In this document: one piece after another, positions 36,478 to 46,220 of the stretch
Layout: the number at the start of each line of letters is the position of its first letter
Position numbering within the stretch: position 1 is the stretch's first letter
Assembly: GCA_963836605.1 (NCBI GenBank)
Contig: CAWIKB010000009.1
Span: 744,001 to 808,000 of the forward strand
Source: Bog-473 sp963836605
GTDB lineage: Bacteria > Actinomycetota > Acidimicrobiia > Acidimicrobiales > RAAP-2
Direction of reading: 5' to 3'
DNA length: 64,000 nucleotides
Made by a program: the position numbers and the translations under genes
The notes under the pieces: generated by a model
What the model saw: the letters and a program-made list of their open reading frames with translations, nothing else
What the model was told of the DNA's origin: nothing
Databases searched by the model: none

Positions 36478-38238
36478 ATGCCTGCTGATTCCCCCCGGCC
36501 TGATCGTCGCGCCCCTCGACCGCGGCCGAAGACCAGTGCGGGCGGCACCAAGGGCAGGTCAGGGGCCCCGAGAGCCCGTCCATCGGCGGCCACAACGACC
36601 GGCCGCGGCGGTGCCAAGCGGGGCGGGACAAGTGGGAAGCCCGCTCGCGCCTCGTCGAGATGGCGCGATGAGGAGGAAGAAGAGCGCAAGAAGGGCGCCC
36701 GTTCCCCTCGTCCGGCGGCCGGCACACGGGGCAGCTCGAGTTCCGGCGGTCGTTCGGCATCAGGGGACCGCAGCGGTGCGGCTCGGCCGGCCCGCTCATC
36801 CGGCACCTCACGCCCGCCGCGTCGCGAGGGATCATCGTCGTCACCGAACCGCCCGGAGCGGTCGTCGGGATCCACCTGGCGAAGTCGTGGTGGCGGCGCC
36901 ACCTCCGGTGGGCATTCGGCTGCCCGCACCGACCGCGACGGTGACCGCTCGCGCTCCCGGGGGTCCTCGTCGACGCGCTCGGCTCCGCTTCGTCGCGACG
37001 GCACCTCGAGCGGGCAACGCTCTCCCTCTCGCCCGCCCGGTGGCGACCGAGCCGGCACCAGTCGCTCCGGCTCCAGTCGCTCCGGCGCGAACGGGTACGA
37101 CGGGCGCGATCGGGCCAAATCGCCGGGTCGGCGCACGACCGAGAACGCCGGGCCGCGGGCGCGACAGCCGTTCCACCGCCCTTCCGACGACGAGCCGTTG
37201 CCCGAACAGGCGAAGAAGTGGGGGAATGTCGCCCGCCGGGGTGCCCGCGAGGTGAGTGCCCGCAAGGAGAACGGGGAACAACAGACGGCGCGGTTCTCCG
37301 ACGATCAGGAGCGACGCCGGACGGCAGCTCCTTCGCGACCCGAGCCCTGGGTGCGGGTGGACGGCGCGCGGGACGAGTGGCAGGACACGTCACCCCGCTC
37401 TGGTCGAGGACGGGGCGCAGCCAAGTCCTCCTCCAAGCCTCGGCCTGGAGCGGGAATGGGAACGGCAACGGGGACATCAGCGGCCAGCACCACCGCCGTC
37501 TCGACGCGTTCCTCGCGCAAGGCACTGCCCCCGGAGATCGCCGCCCAGATCCGCAACGCCGCGGACGTGGCCACCGCTTTGCACCGGGAACGGTTAGTCG
37601 AGAAGGCCGAGGCGGCCTACGGGGCTTACGACCGGGCGCGCTACCAAGATGCCTCGCGGGCGATCAAGGCCGTGGCCGAGGAGTGTCCCGGGGTGGCGGC
37701 CGTAAGGGAGCTGGCCGGGTTGGCGGCCTATCGAGCCGGGAAATGGCGCGAGGCCGTGCGCCACCTCCAGGCGTTCTCCGCCCTGGCGGAATCGACGGAG
37801 CACCTCCCGGTCCTCATGGATTGCCAGCGGGCCCTCCACAAGCCGAAGAGGGTGGCCGACCTGTGGAGCGATCTGCGACAGAGCTCGCCTGAGCCGGACG
37901 TGCTGGCCGAGGGCCGGATCGTGGCGGCGGCCTCACTGGCCGACACCGGCGACCTGGATGGAGCGATCTCCATGTTGGCCACCGCCGGGGCCTCGAAGGC
38001 CCTCCGCAATCCCTCCAACCGCCACGTGCGCCAGTGGTACCTGCTGGGTGATCTGTATGAGCGGGCGGGCGACGTGCCCCGGGCCCGCGAGATGTTCGAA
38101 CGGGTCCTGCGGGTGGACCGCGAGGCCTACGACGTGGTGGACCGACTGGCCGGCTTGGGACCGGAGCGCAAGCCCCGGAGCCGGCCTCGGCCCAAGGCCA
38201 AAGGGACCCAGGGGGTCGAGGGAACTCGGGCGACGTAG
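36478..38238 (+). CDS. Arg/Ser-rich disordered protein with C-terminal TPR-like domain
   Basis: Protein of 586 residues with two very different halves. Residues 1-350 are low complexity: Arg, Ser, Gly, Pro and Thr with many RS, RP and SGR clusters, strongly basic, with a short acidic run DEEEEERKKG near 65-74. Residues about 355-560 are helical and repeat-like (LVEKAEAAYGAYDRARYQDA, VREDLAGL-type packing, YLLGDLYERAGDVPRAREMF), matching tetratricopeptide repeats. A basic tail RKPRSRPRPKAKG follows. No signal peptide, so it is cytoplasmic. The disordered half could bind RNA or other polyanions; this is inferred from charge only. It is transcribed from a leaderless promoter just upstream. Confidence 0.8.
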   Translation: MPADSPRPDRRAPRPRPKTSAGGTKGRSGAPRARPSAATTTGRGGAKRGGTSGKPARASSRWRDEEEEERKKGARSPRPAAGTRGSSSSGGRSASGDRSGAARPARSSGTSRPPRREGSSSSPNRPERSSGSTWRSRGGGATSGGHSAARTDRDGDRSRSRGSSSTRSAPLRRDGTSSGQRSPSRPPGGDRAGTSRSGSSRSGANGYDGRDRAKSPGRRTTENAGPRARQPFHRPSDDEPLPEQAKKWGNVARRGAREVSARKENGEQQTARFSDDQERRRTAAPSRPEPWVRVDGARDEWQDTSPRSGRGRGAAKSSSKPRPGAGMGTATGTSAASTTAVSTRSSRKALPPEIAAQIRNAADVATALHRERLVEKAEAAYGAYDRARYQDASRAIKAVAEECPGVAAVRELAGLAAYRAGKWREAVRHLQAFSALAESTEHLPVLMDCQRALHKPKRVADLWSDLRQSSPEPDVLAEGRIVAAASLADTGDLDGAISMLATAGASKALRNPSNRHVRQWYLLGDLYERAGDVPRAREMFERVLRVDREAYDVVDRLAGLGPERKPRSRPRPKAKGTQGVEGTRAT

Positions 38239-38298
38239 TGCGGGAGGTTGCCGTGAGAACCGTCGGCCATGGATTCCTCAGCTCGGGGTTCCTCAACT

Positions 38299-38316
38299 CC
38301 TGGCTCCGCAGCCAGG
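38299..38316 (+). terminator. Hairpin after the TPR gene
   Basis: CCTGGCT-CCGC-AGCCAGG is a perfect 7-bp stem with a 4-nt loop, followed by a second smaller stem (38317-38328). There is no T run, so termination is only a possibility. Confidence 0.35.
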
Positions 38317-38403
38317 GGCTGCGCAGCCAGGAATTCTGCCTGATCACCTCCGGCCCACGCGCGGAGTGGGCTCACCACGATGTGTCACCGAACCTCTCGC
38401 ATC

Positions 38404-40530
38404 ATGCTGCGTAGGACATTCCTCAAGCTTGCGGGCGGCGCCGTGACCGGCGTGGCCGGCGTCATCGGTGATGCCGACGCCGTCCCGTGGCGGTGCGGCT
38501 GAGCCTCACGTCGACGCTCGAACGACCGAAGACCGAACCGACCGAACCGACCGGACGAAGGGATCGGGCGCACGACACGACATTGCAGCGATCCGCGCCC
38601 GCCTGCGCCCGACCACATGGGCTCACGAGGTCCGCGTGAACGCCGGGACGACCATCGCCGCGGCCTCGGTTGGCCAGGTACTCCCGCAGCGAACCCTCCA
38701 CCTCGCTTCCGCGCCCGGCTTCCCCTCGAGGGGCTCGATCATCATCGACACGGCCGGCGGCCCAACGGTGGTCCACTACACCGGCATCGCGCGGGGCGGG
38801 ACCCGGATCACCGGCTGCTCGGGGGGATCGGGAAGCTTGGCCCTCGGCGACACCGTGAGGCTCGTGTCGAACGTCGCCACGATCGCGACCGCGTCGGACG
38901 GTCAGAGCCTTCCGCAGAAGGCCATCTACGTGTCGTCGAACCAGGGCATGCCAGTCTCGGGCACCGTGGTCGTCGCCAGCTCGGTTGGCCCACAGCTGGT
39001 CACGTATACCGGTCTCATCGGCACCGACGGGATCGCCGGCTGTAGCGGTGGCCGGGGCACGGTGTCGGCCGGCGGAACCGTCACCGTCCCGTATTGCGCG
39101 ACCATTGGCTCGGGCATCAAGACCTTGCGCGATCTGCGTAACGCCCCCTACGGCGATGGCTTCGACCCGGGCCCGCGATGGCGAAGTCGTGTCCTCGTCG
39201 ATCCTGGTACCTACAACGAGATGTTTACGATCCCGCCCTTCGTCGACCTCATGGGCACCTCGGGCGACCCGGCGGACGTGCAGGTCACGTTTGCCGTGAC
39301 GACGCTCGCGGTTGTCACCGTCGTCGGCACCTCCTACGTGGGCAACATCACATCCGTTTGCACCGGCACCGGGAAGGCCGGCGGCGTGAACCAGAGCGCG
39401 TGGGACCTGACGAACGTCTCGGGGCCGGCGACCGTCGTCCTCGACAACTGTGTCGGTGTGTCGACGAATCCCTATCAACGTGCACTGAGTTCGTATACCA
39501 ACAGCGACCAGTTCCTCGGGTACTTCAACTGCTCGTTCTCACAGGGCCAGCCCGATGACATCGATCACGGGAAGCCCTATTCCTATCCCGTCGAAGTGGA
39601 GTTCAACCTGCACGAGGGGGGATCGTCCGTTCCCCGTACCGCTCCGTCGGTCCAGTTGTTCTACAACTGCAGGGTCACCAAGACGGGGACCTTCCACGCG
39701 CCGGCTGATCCTGCTCCTCTTCACGTGGCCGACATCGGTTCGGGAGAGAAAGACGTGTTCATCTGGGTCAATGGCCCCGATGGGCGGATCGACCGAGGCG
39801 TCGACCGACATCAGATCAATATCGCCGGGGTCGCGTTCCGGGGCGGGGTCGGCGCTACAACTCTCGCTACATCGTCGATCCCGCCATCGCTGACATCTCC
39901 TTTGCGACCGACGTGTCCAATGCGCCGAGGCGCCTCACCCGAAAGGTCCCGAGCCCACTTCCGCTCCCGCGCCACGGGATGACCCAAGCCACCCGGGCTT
40001 TCTACTCTCCCTCGGGCCTTCACGAGGCGCGCTCGCTCACCGTCCCCGGGTCCGCCCTCACCACGGGCGAGCTGGTCGCCAACCGCCTCTACTTCATTCC
40101 CTTCCACATCGAGAAGGCCATGAACCTCGCCAAGATCCTCGCCTTCATCGCCACTGGGGCCACGGGGCACCTCGGCGCGGCGTTCTACGTCGCCTACTAC
40201 GGCCGGACGCAGCTCTGGACCTCCCCGCCCGTTGTCAACTACGGGGAATTGAGCAAGCCACAACCATCGGTTGACGGCGTCAACACGATGACCCTGAACG
40301 AAGCCGCGCCGCGCACCGTATTCCCCGGCATGGGACAAGCCTGGATCGCGCTGGTCTCCGACAGTGCGCTCCCCACGTTCTCTGTCTCGAAGTCGAGCCC
40401 GACGAGCGCCTCGGAGCAGTGCTATTTCCAGGATCTTGCCCCCGGCTGGCTGGCCCCCCCCACCACGGCGTCCCCGATCGCCCTTCCGGAGGGCTCAATG
40501 GTCCCGCGCGTCGGCCTCGTGACCGCCTGA
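38404..40530 (+). pseudogene. Tat-exported protein of unknown function, frameshifted twice
   Basis: Reads as about 709 residues if two frame changes are corrected. The ATG at 38404 opens a textbook twin-arginine signal (MLRRTFLKLAGGAVTG), but this frame stops at 38500-38502. The body continues in the next frame from about 38475: repeated beta-rich units (TIAAASVGQVLPQRTLHLAS and TIATASDGQSLPQKAIYVSS), then a right-handed beta-helix-like stretch to about 39850. There the frame shifts again, after which RYNSRYIVDPAIADISFATD and a C-terminal jelly-roll-like region run to the TGA at 40530. The first change is +1 (or -2), the second -1. Function is unknown; the beta-helix resembles phage-tail or polysaccharide-binding proteins. 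Confidence 0.7.
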
Positions 40531-40564
40531 CCTCGTGACCTCGTGAGCGCGTGACCCACGACCA

Positions 40565-41747
40565 TCAGGTCACGGGTGGGCCCACCACGGTCACCAGGGT
40601 CCCCACCGGGGTGAGGGGCCACAGCGTCTGCGCGTCGGAGATCGACATCTCGACACAGCCGTTGCTCTGCGGGGAGCCGTAGCTGGCCCGCGGGAAACCG
40701 TGCAGCGCGTCGCCTCCGTTGAAATAGCTGGCCCACGGCACGGCGGGGTCGTCGTAGGTCGAGCCGTCCGGGTTGGTCCCGGTCATCCGGGACGACGGGA
40801 CGTGCTCGAAGACCGGGTACGTGCCATCGGCCGTGTCCGCCCCGGGCGCCCCGGTGTTCACCGCGATGTTGGTGAACTGCGCCGCCCCGTTGTTGTAGAG
40901 CGTCGAAATTCTCGGGGAGGGTCTTGGAGACGAGCACGTAGACGTACGGCTCGGTATCCACCTTCTGAGCCGGCACGGCGTTCAACAATGCCGTCCATAC
41001 CGCCGGCCCGGCCAACCCGTCGATGGTCAAGTTGTTCTGGCGCTGGAAGGTCATGATGGCTCCCTTGGTGATCACGTCCTCGGTACCCTCCACCCAATTC
41101 GAATTCGAATCGAGCGGGAGATTGGGCCAGCGCCAGGCGAACGTACCGGGTTGAGGTTCCGCCGCGTCCTGTGCCGCCGGTGCGGCACCGGTCGGGGTGA
41201 AGCTGAGGGGCAGAAAGTTGAGCTCGGCCAGCATTTGCTGGAGGCGCAAGACGCTCCCGTCGGCCACGGTGAAGCTGAGGGTCGTCGCGGCCGGTAGGGC
41301 GCTGCCGTTGCGACCGCGCACTCCCGACGCCCCGCCCGGAATGGTCACCACCTCGTTGGTGGATGGGATCATCGGCGCGGTCAGCTGGTACGCGAGGGTG
41401 GTGGGCGTGGGCTGGACCCAGGTGCCCGACACCACTGGGGCCAACGTCGGCATGGCGCTATGCAGAGATACCGGCGCCGAGAAGGTGAGGGTGATGCCGG
41501 CGTTCGACGCCACGTTCTGAGCCCCGGTGGCCGGCAAGGTCGTGCGCACAGCCAGAGGCTTGACGTCGCGGGCGAGTCGCGTCGATGTCGTGGTGGTGGG
41601 ATCACCCGCGTGCGCCGGCGGGTTTCCCTTCTTGCCAACCTCATACGCAGCACCGGCTGCCACCGCCACCAGGACGACCACCCCGAGGGCGACGAGCAGC
41701 CGTCGGCGCCATCGAGGCGTTTCCTCATGAGCTTTGAGTGCCTTCAT
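40565..41747 (-). pseudogene. L,D-transpeptidase with Ig-like and peptidoglycan-binding domains, frameshifted near 40905
   Basis: Cell-wall cross-linking enzyme, about 394 residues if corrected. In order: short cytoplasmic N-terminus, membrane anchor (LLVALGVVVLVAVAAGAAYE), an Ig-like domain (TTLPATGAQNVASNAGITLT), a peptidoglycan-binding domain (AIMTFQRQNNLTIDGLAGPA) and the YkuD catalytic domain. The catalytic motif has His in DALHGFPRASYG and Cys in SNGCVEMSIS. After SKTLPENF the frame changes by +1 (or -2) and resumes as TLYNNGAAQFTNIAVNTGAP. Uncorrected, the protein loses the catalytic cysteine. ATG 41747 is preferred over GTG 41762. It is convergent with the broken Tat-exported gene. 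Confidence 0.85.
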
Positions 41748-41983
41748 GGCTTCACGCTTCACTGGCCGATCTTCCTTGCCTCTTCGCCTCTTCTTTTGCG
41801 CCCGTTCCCTCCCGGATCGATCTTCTCCGGCTCCTCCGGTCGCCCTCGGTCGTTTTTCCAGAATGCGCCCTTTTCACTGTATGCGGGCGGGTGGTCCCTT
41901 CGGTGGCAGGCCCCGGGGACGACCGAGAGGACGAACCAGGGAGACGACCGGGGACACCAGGAGGACCCGCACACCATCATTGT

Positions 41984-41989
41984 TAGGCT
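41984..41989 (+). promoter_or_regulatory. -10 element of leaderless promoter for aldolase gene
   Basis: TAGGCT ends 7 nt before the ATG at 41997. Confidence 0.5.
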
Positions 41990-41996
41990 TTGGGCC

Positions 41997-43052
41997 ATGA
42001 GCCTCGATCTCCACAAGCTGCTGGGCGACGAAGCGGATTCCTTGCTCCAGCACAGCGCCAAGGCATTTCCGTCTGAAGGTCTGGTCCTGCCCGGTCCCGA
42101 CTACCTGGACCGGGTCTTCAAGGACACCGATCGCCCGCCTGCCGTGCTCCGGAACCTGGGCACGTTGTACAACCACGGGCGGTTGGGCGGCACCGGGTAC
42201 GTGTCCATCCTCCCGGTCGACCAGGGCATCGAGCACTCGGGCGCCGCCAGTTTCGCCAAGAATCCGGCGTACTTCGATCCGGCCAGCCTGGTTGAGCTGG
42301 CCCTGGCCGGAGATTGCAACGCCGTGGCCACCACGCTCGGCACCTTGGGCATGGTGTCGCGCCGGTTCGTGCACCGCATCCCGTTCATCGTCAAGCTCAA
42401 TCACAACCAGTTCCTGCACTACCCCAACACCTACAGGCAGATCATGTTCGCCTCGGTGCAGCAGGCCTTCGACCTGGGGGCGGTCGGCGTGGGCGCCACC
42501 ATCTACTTCGGCTCCGACGACGCCGATCGCGAGCTGCAGGAGGTCTCCGCCGCGTTTGCCGAGGCGCACCGCCTGGGCCTGTTCACCGTGCTCTGGTGCT
42601 ACATGCGCAACGCGGCCTTCACGAAGGACGGGGTCAACTACGAGGTGTCGGCCGACCTGACCGGCCAGGCCAACCATCTGGGCGTGACCATCGAGGCCGA
42701 CATCATCAAGCAGAAGCAGCCCGAGAACAACGGCGGCTACAACGTCATCGGCTTCGGCAAGACGGATCCGCTCGTCTACGACGAGCTCACCACCGATCAT
42801 CCGGTGGACCTCACGCGCTGGCAGGTCGTCAACTGCTACGCCGGCCGTATCGGGCTCATCAACTCCGGCGGCGAATCCAAGGGGGACAACGACCTGGCCC
42901 AGGCGGTGCGCACGGCGGTCATCAACAAGAGGGCCGGCGGCACGGGCCTCATCGTCGGCCGAAAGGCCTTCCAACGGCCGTTGGAGGAGGGCGCCGCCCT
43001 GATCCGCTCCGTCCAGGACGTGTACCTCGACCCCGAGGTGACCATCGCCTGA
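41997..43052 (+). CDS. Class I fructose-bisphosphate aldolase (DhnA/FbaB type)
   Basis: Glycolytic and gluconeogenic aldolase using a Schiff-base lysine, 351 residues. Family features are SILPVDQGIEHSGAASFAKN, the Lys in PFIVKLNHNQFLHY and GAVGVGATIYFGS. The C-terminal phosphate loops are LINSGGESKGDND and GTGLIVGRKAFQRP. This archaeal-type class I enzyme differs from the zinc-dependent class II enzyme common in other actinobacteria. Start ATG 41997 is supported by a TANNNT element 7 nt upstream. It lies 5' of korAB. Confidence 0.9.
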   Translation: MSLDLHKLLGDEADSLLQHSAKAFPSEGLVLPGPDYLDRVFKDTDRPPAVLRNLGTLYNHGRLGGTGYVSILPVDQGIEHSGAASFAKNPAYFDPASLVELALAGDCNAVATTLGTLGMVSRRFVHRIPFIVKLNHNQFLHYPNTYRQIMFASVQQAFDLGAVGVGATIYFGSDDADRELQEVSAAFAEAHRLGLFTVLWCYMRNAAFTKDGVNYEVSADLTGQANHLGVTIEADIIKQKQPENNGGYNVIGFGKTDPLVYDELTTDHPVDLTRWQVVNCYAGRIGLINSGGESKGDNDLAQAVRTAVINKRAGGTGLIVGRKAFQRPLEEGAALIRSVQDVYLDPEVTIA

Positions 43053-43235
43053 ACGGCTCGGCAGGGGCCGTGGACCGGCTGGCCACGCAGCATGCGTCCA
43101 GCTCAGGACCGGGCACTGAGTAGGATGGACGTCCGAACGAGAGATTCGGCCAGTCAGAGAGCCGCGCCCGGGATCGGGCGTACGAAGGACCCGAAATGGG
43201 TGTGCTCAGGCTCGGGCGTGGCCACGAGAGACGAG

Positions 43236-45122
43236 ATGAGGCAGCTGGTGCCATCGGGAACGCAAGTGCCGGAACAGCTCGACCAGGTCATTGTCCGCTT
43301 TGCCGGTGATTCCGGGGACGGCATGCAGCTCACCGGGGACCGGTTCACCACCTCGAGCGCCCTACTGGGCAATGACATGGCGACCTTCCCGGACTTCCCG
43401 GCCGAGATCCGGGCGCCGGCAGGGACGCTCAACGGCGTCTCGGCCTTCCAGGTCCACATCTCCGATCACGACATCCTGACGCCCGGCGACGCGCCGAACG
43501 TCCTGGTGGCCATGAACCCCGCGGCGCTCAAGGCCAACATCGACCTGATGGCCAAGGGGACCATCCTCCTGGTCAACAGCGACGCCTTCGACGAACGCAA
43601 CCTGGCCAAGGCCGGCTACGCCGAGAACCCCCTGAGCGACGGCTCCCTGGGTGCCTTCACCGTCTACGAAGTGCCGATGACCTCCATCACCCAGGAAGTG
43701 TGCAAGGAGGCGGGGGTCAAGCCCCGTGACGCCGAGCGGTCCAAGAACTTTTTCGCTCTCGGCCTGGTCTCCTGGCTCTACACCCGCCCCATCGACCCCA
43801 CCCTGAAGTGGATCGCCGAGCGCTTCGGCTCCAAGCCCCAGGTGGCGGAGGCCAACTCGCGCGCCTTCCGGGCCGGCTTCGACTTCGGTGAGACGGCGGA
43901 GCTCTTCGAGTCGAACTACGAGGTGCGCCCGGCCGTCTTCGAACCGGGGGAATACGTCCAGGTCACCGGGAACCAGGCTCTGGCCTGGGGCCTTATCACG
44001 GCATCCCGCCTGGCCAGCCTGCCTCTGTTCCTCGGCAGCTACCCGATCACCCCGGCCTCGGACATTTTGCACGAGTTGAGCCGGCGCAAGGAGTTCGGCA
44101 TCCGAACCTTCCAGGCCGAGGACGAGATCGCCGGCATCGGCGCCGCACTCGGAGCTGCCTTCGGCGGATCGCTCGGGGTGACCACGACGAGCGGCCCCGG
44201 GCTCGATCTCAAGTCCGAGACCATCGGACTGGCCATCAATCTCGAGCTCCCGCTGGTCATCGTCGACGTGCAGCGCGGTGGCCCGTCCACCGGGCTGCCC
44301 ACGAAGGCGGAGCAGGCCGATCTCCTCCACGCCATGTACGGGCGGCACGGCGAGGCACCCCTGCCGATCATCGCCCCGCAGAATCCCAGCGACTGCTTCG
44401 CCATTGCCATCGAGGCCACCCGGCTGGCCGTCAAGTACCGGACCCCGGTGATCGTGCTCTCCGACGGCTACCTGGCCAACGGGGCCGAGCCCTGGCGGCT
44501 GCCCGACGTCGACGCGCTCGAGCCGATCGACCCGGCTTTCGCCTCCGAGCCGAACCATGTCGACGAGGACGGGACCGCGACGTTCTGGCCCTACATCCGC
44601 GACGCCGCGACGCTGGCCCGCCCCTGGGCCCCGCCCGGACTCCCTGGGCTGGAGCACCGCATCGGAGGGCTCGAGAAGGAAGACGGGAGCGGCAACGTCT
44701 CCTACGAAGGTGTCAACCACGAACTGATGGTGCACCTGCGGGACAACAAGATCGCCGGTATCGCCGCCGACATCCCGTTGCTCGAAGTGAACGACGAGAC
44801 CGGCGATGCCCAACTCCTGCTGGTGAGCTGGGGATCGACCTATGCCGCCGTGGCGGCCGGGGTGAAGCGGGTGCGGGCCCGTGGCATGAAGGTGGCACAC
44901 GCCCACCTGCGGTACCTCAACCCGTTCCCGTCGAATCTGGGGGAGATACTCGGCCGCTACACCCAGGTACTGGTGCCCGAGATCAACCTGGGCCAGCTGA
45001 GCCGGATCTTGCGATCAGAGTTCCTGGTCGACGCCCAGTCCTACAACAAGATGCAGGGCGTGCCGTTCCGCGTGGGCGAGATAGAGGCGGCGATTACCGC
45101 GCTGCTCGGAGGAAAGTCATGA
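43236..45122 (+). CDS. korA: 2-oxoacid:ferredoxin oxidoreductase, fused gamma-alpha subunit
   Basis: Oxidises a 2-oxoacid, probably 2-oxoglutarate, to its CoA ester while reducing ferredoxin. The 628-residue chain begins with the gamma domain (VIVRFAGDSGDGMQLTGDRF) and continues with the alpha domain (ALAWGLITASRLASLPLFLG, PITPASDILHEL, VTTTSGPGLDLKSE, DVQRGGPSTGLPTKAEQADL). This fused layout and the length match actinobacterial KorA. The start is uncertain: ATG 43236 has AGAGACGAG upstream, but GTG 43218 and ATG 43125 are in frame. Its TGA overlaps the korB start. It provides a ferredoxin-linked alternative to 2-oxoglutarate dehydrogenase. Confidence 0.92.
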   Translation: MRQLVPSGTQVPEQLDQVIVRFAGDSGDGMQLTGDRFTTSSALLGNDMATFPDFPAEIRAPAGTLNGVSAFQVHISDHDILTPGDAPNVLVAMNPAALKANIDLMAKGTILLVNSDAFDERNLAKAGYAENPLSDGSLGAFTVYEVPMTSITQEVCKEAGVKPRDAERSKNFFALGLVSWLYTRPIDPTLKWIAERFGSKPQVAEANSRAFRAGFDFGETAELFESNYEVRPAVFEPGEYVQVTGNQALAWGLITASRLASLPLFLGSYPITPASDILHELSRRKEFGIRTFQAEDEIAGIGAALGAAFGGSLGVTTTSGPGLDLKSETIGLAINLELPLVIVDVQRGGPSTGLPTKAEQADLLHAMYGRHGEAPLPIIAPQNPSDCFAIAIEATRLAVKYRTPVIVLSDGYLANGAEPWRLPDVDALEPIDPAFASEPNHVDEDGTATFWPYIRDAATLARPWAPPGLPGLEHRIGGLEKEDGSGNVSYEGVNHELMVHLRDNKIAGIAADIPLLEVNDETGDAQLLLVSWGSTYAAVAAGVKRVRARGMKVAHAHLRYLNPFPSNLGEILGRYTQVLVPEINLGQLSRILRSEFLVDAQSYNKMQGVPFRVGEIEAAITALLGGKS

Positions 45123-46144
45123 CAATCACGGCCGTACCGGTGACCACCCGCAAGGACTGGAGCAGCGACCAGGAGGTGCGCTGGTGTCCCGGGTGCGGGG
45201 ACTACTCGATCCTGGCCGCCATGCAGATGCTGATGCCCGACCTCGGGGTGCGGCGCGAGAGCACCGTCTTCCTCTCCGGCATCGGCTGCGCCGCCCGCTT
45301 CCCGTACTACATGAACACCTACGGCATGCACTCCATCCACGGGCGGGCGCCGGCCATCGCCACCGGGCTGGCCACCACCCGGCCCGACCTCGACGTCTGG
45401 GTCATCACCGGCGACGGCGACGCCCTCTCCATCGGAGGCAACCACCTGATCCATGCGCTGCGGCGCAATGTGCGGGTGACCATCTTGATGTTCAACAACC
45501 AGATCTACGGACTGACCAAGGGCCAGTACTCGCCCACCTCCGAAGTGGCCAAGGTGACCAAGTCCACCCCGTTCGGGTCCCTCGACACCCCGTTCAACCC
45601 GGTCAGCCTGGCCCTGGGCGCGGAAGCCTCTTTCGTCGCCCGCACCCATGACATGGAACGCGCGCACATGCAGGAGACCTTCCGCCGGGCCCATGAGCAC
45701 AACGGAGCGGCGTTCGTCGAGGTCCTGCAGAACTGCAACGTCTTCAACGACGGTGCCTTCGCCAAGATCACGAGCCGTGACGCCCGCCCGAGCATGTTGA
45801 TCCCCCTGGTGCACGATCAGCCCATCATGTTCGGGCCCGAGGGCTCCGAGCGTGGCGTGGTGCAGCGCTCCGATGGGCGGCTCGAGATCGTCTCGGTGGC
45901 CGACGCGGGCACCGATGCCCTGCTCGTCCACGACGAGCACCGCACGGACCCGAGCCTGGCCTTCGCGCTGTCCCGCCTGGCCCAGGGCCCCTACGAGCCC
46001 ACACCCATCGGGGTCTTCCGGGCTATCGAGCGGCCCGAGTACGGGTCGCAGATGTCCGAGCAGATCACCCAGACCCAGGAGAAGCGCGGGCTGGGTGATG
46101 TGGCGGCACTGCTGCGCTCGGGCTCCAGCTGGGTCGTCGAGTAG
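45119..46144 (+). CDS. korB: 2-oxoacid:ferredoxin oxidoreductase beta subunit
   Basis: Thiamine-diphosphate-binding partner of KorA, 341 residues. The CPGCGDYSIL motif and the TPP motif GDGDALSIGGNHLIHALRRN are present, with NNQIYGLTKGQYSPTS after it. No 4Fe-4S ferredoxin domain is fused. The ATG overlaps the korA stop (ATGA), so equal amounts of the two subunits are expected. The N-terminal Cys pair in CPGCG probably contributes to an iron-sulfur cluster, by family knowledge. Confidence 0.94.
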   Translation: MTITAVPVTTRKDWSSDQEVRWCPGCGDYSILAAMQMLMPDLGVRRESTVFLSGIGCAARFPYYMNTYGMHSIHGRAPAIATGLATTRPDLDVWVITGDGDALSIGGNHLIHALRRNVRVTILMFNNQIYGLTKGQYSPTSEVAKVTKSTPFGSLDTPFNPVSLALGAEASFVARTHDMERAHMQETFRRAHEHNGAAFVEVLQNCNVFNDGAFAKITSRDARPSMLIPLVHDQPIMFGPEGSERGVVQRSDGRLEIVSVADAGTDALLVHDEHRTDPSLAFALSRLAQGPYEPTPIGVFRAIERPEYGSQMSEQITQTQEKRGLGDVAALLRSGSSWVVE

Positions 46145-46152
46145 CACTCGAC
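46136..46152 (+). terminator. Hairpin spanning the korB stop codon
   Basis: GTCGAGT-AGC-ACTCGAC, a perfect 7-bp inverted repeat that contains the TAG. No T run follows; it may be a weak terminator or chance. Confidence 0.3.
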
Positions 46153-46220
46153 CCGCCCGCCCCACGGTTGCGCGAAGCTGGCCCGACGACGGCAAGCCCA
46201 GACGACGAGAGGGGAGTGCG

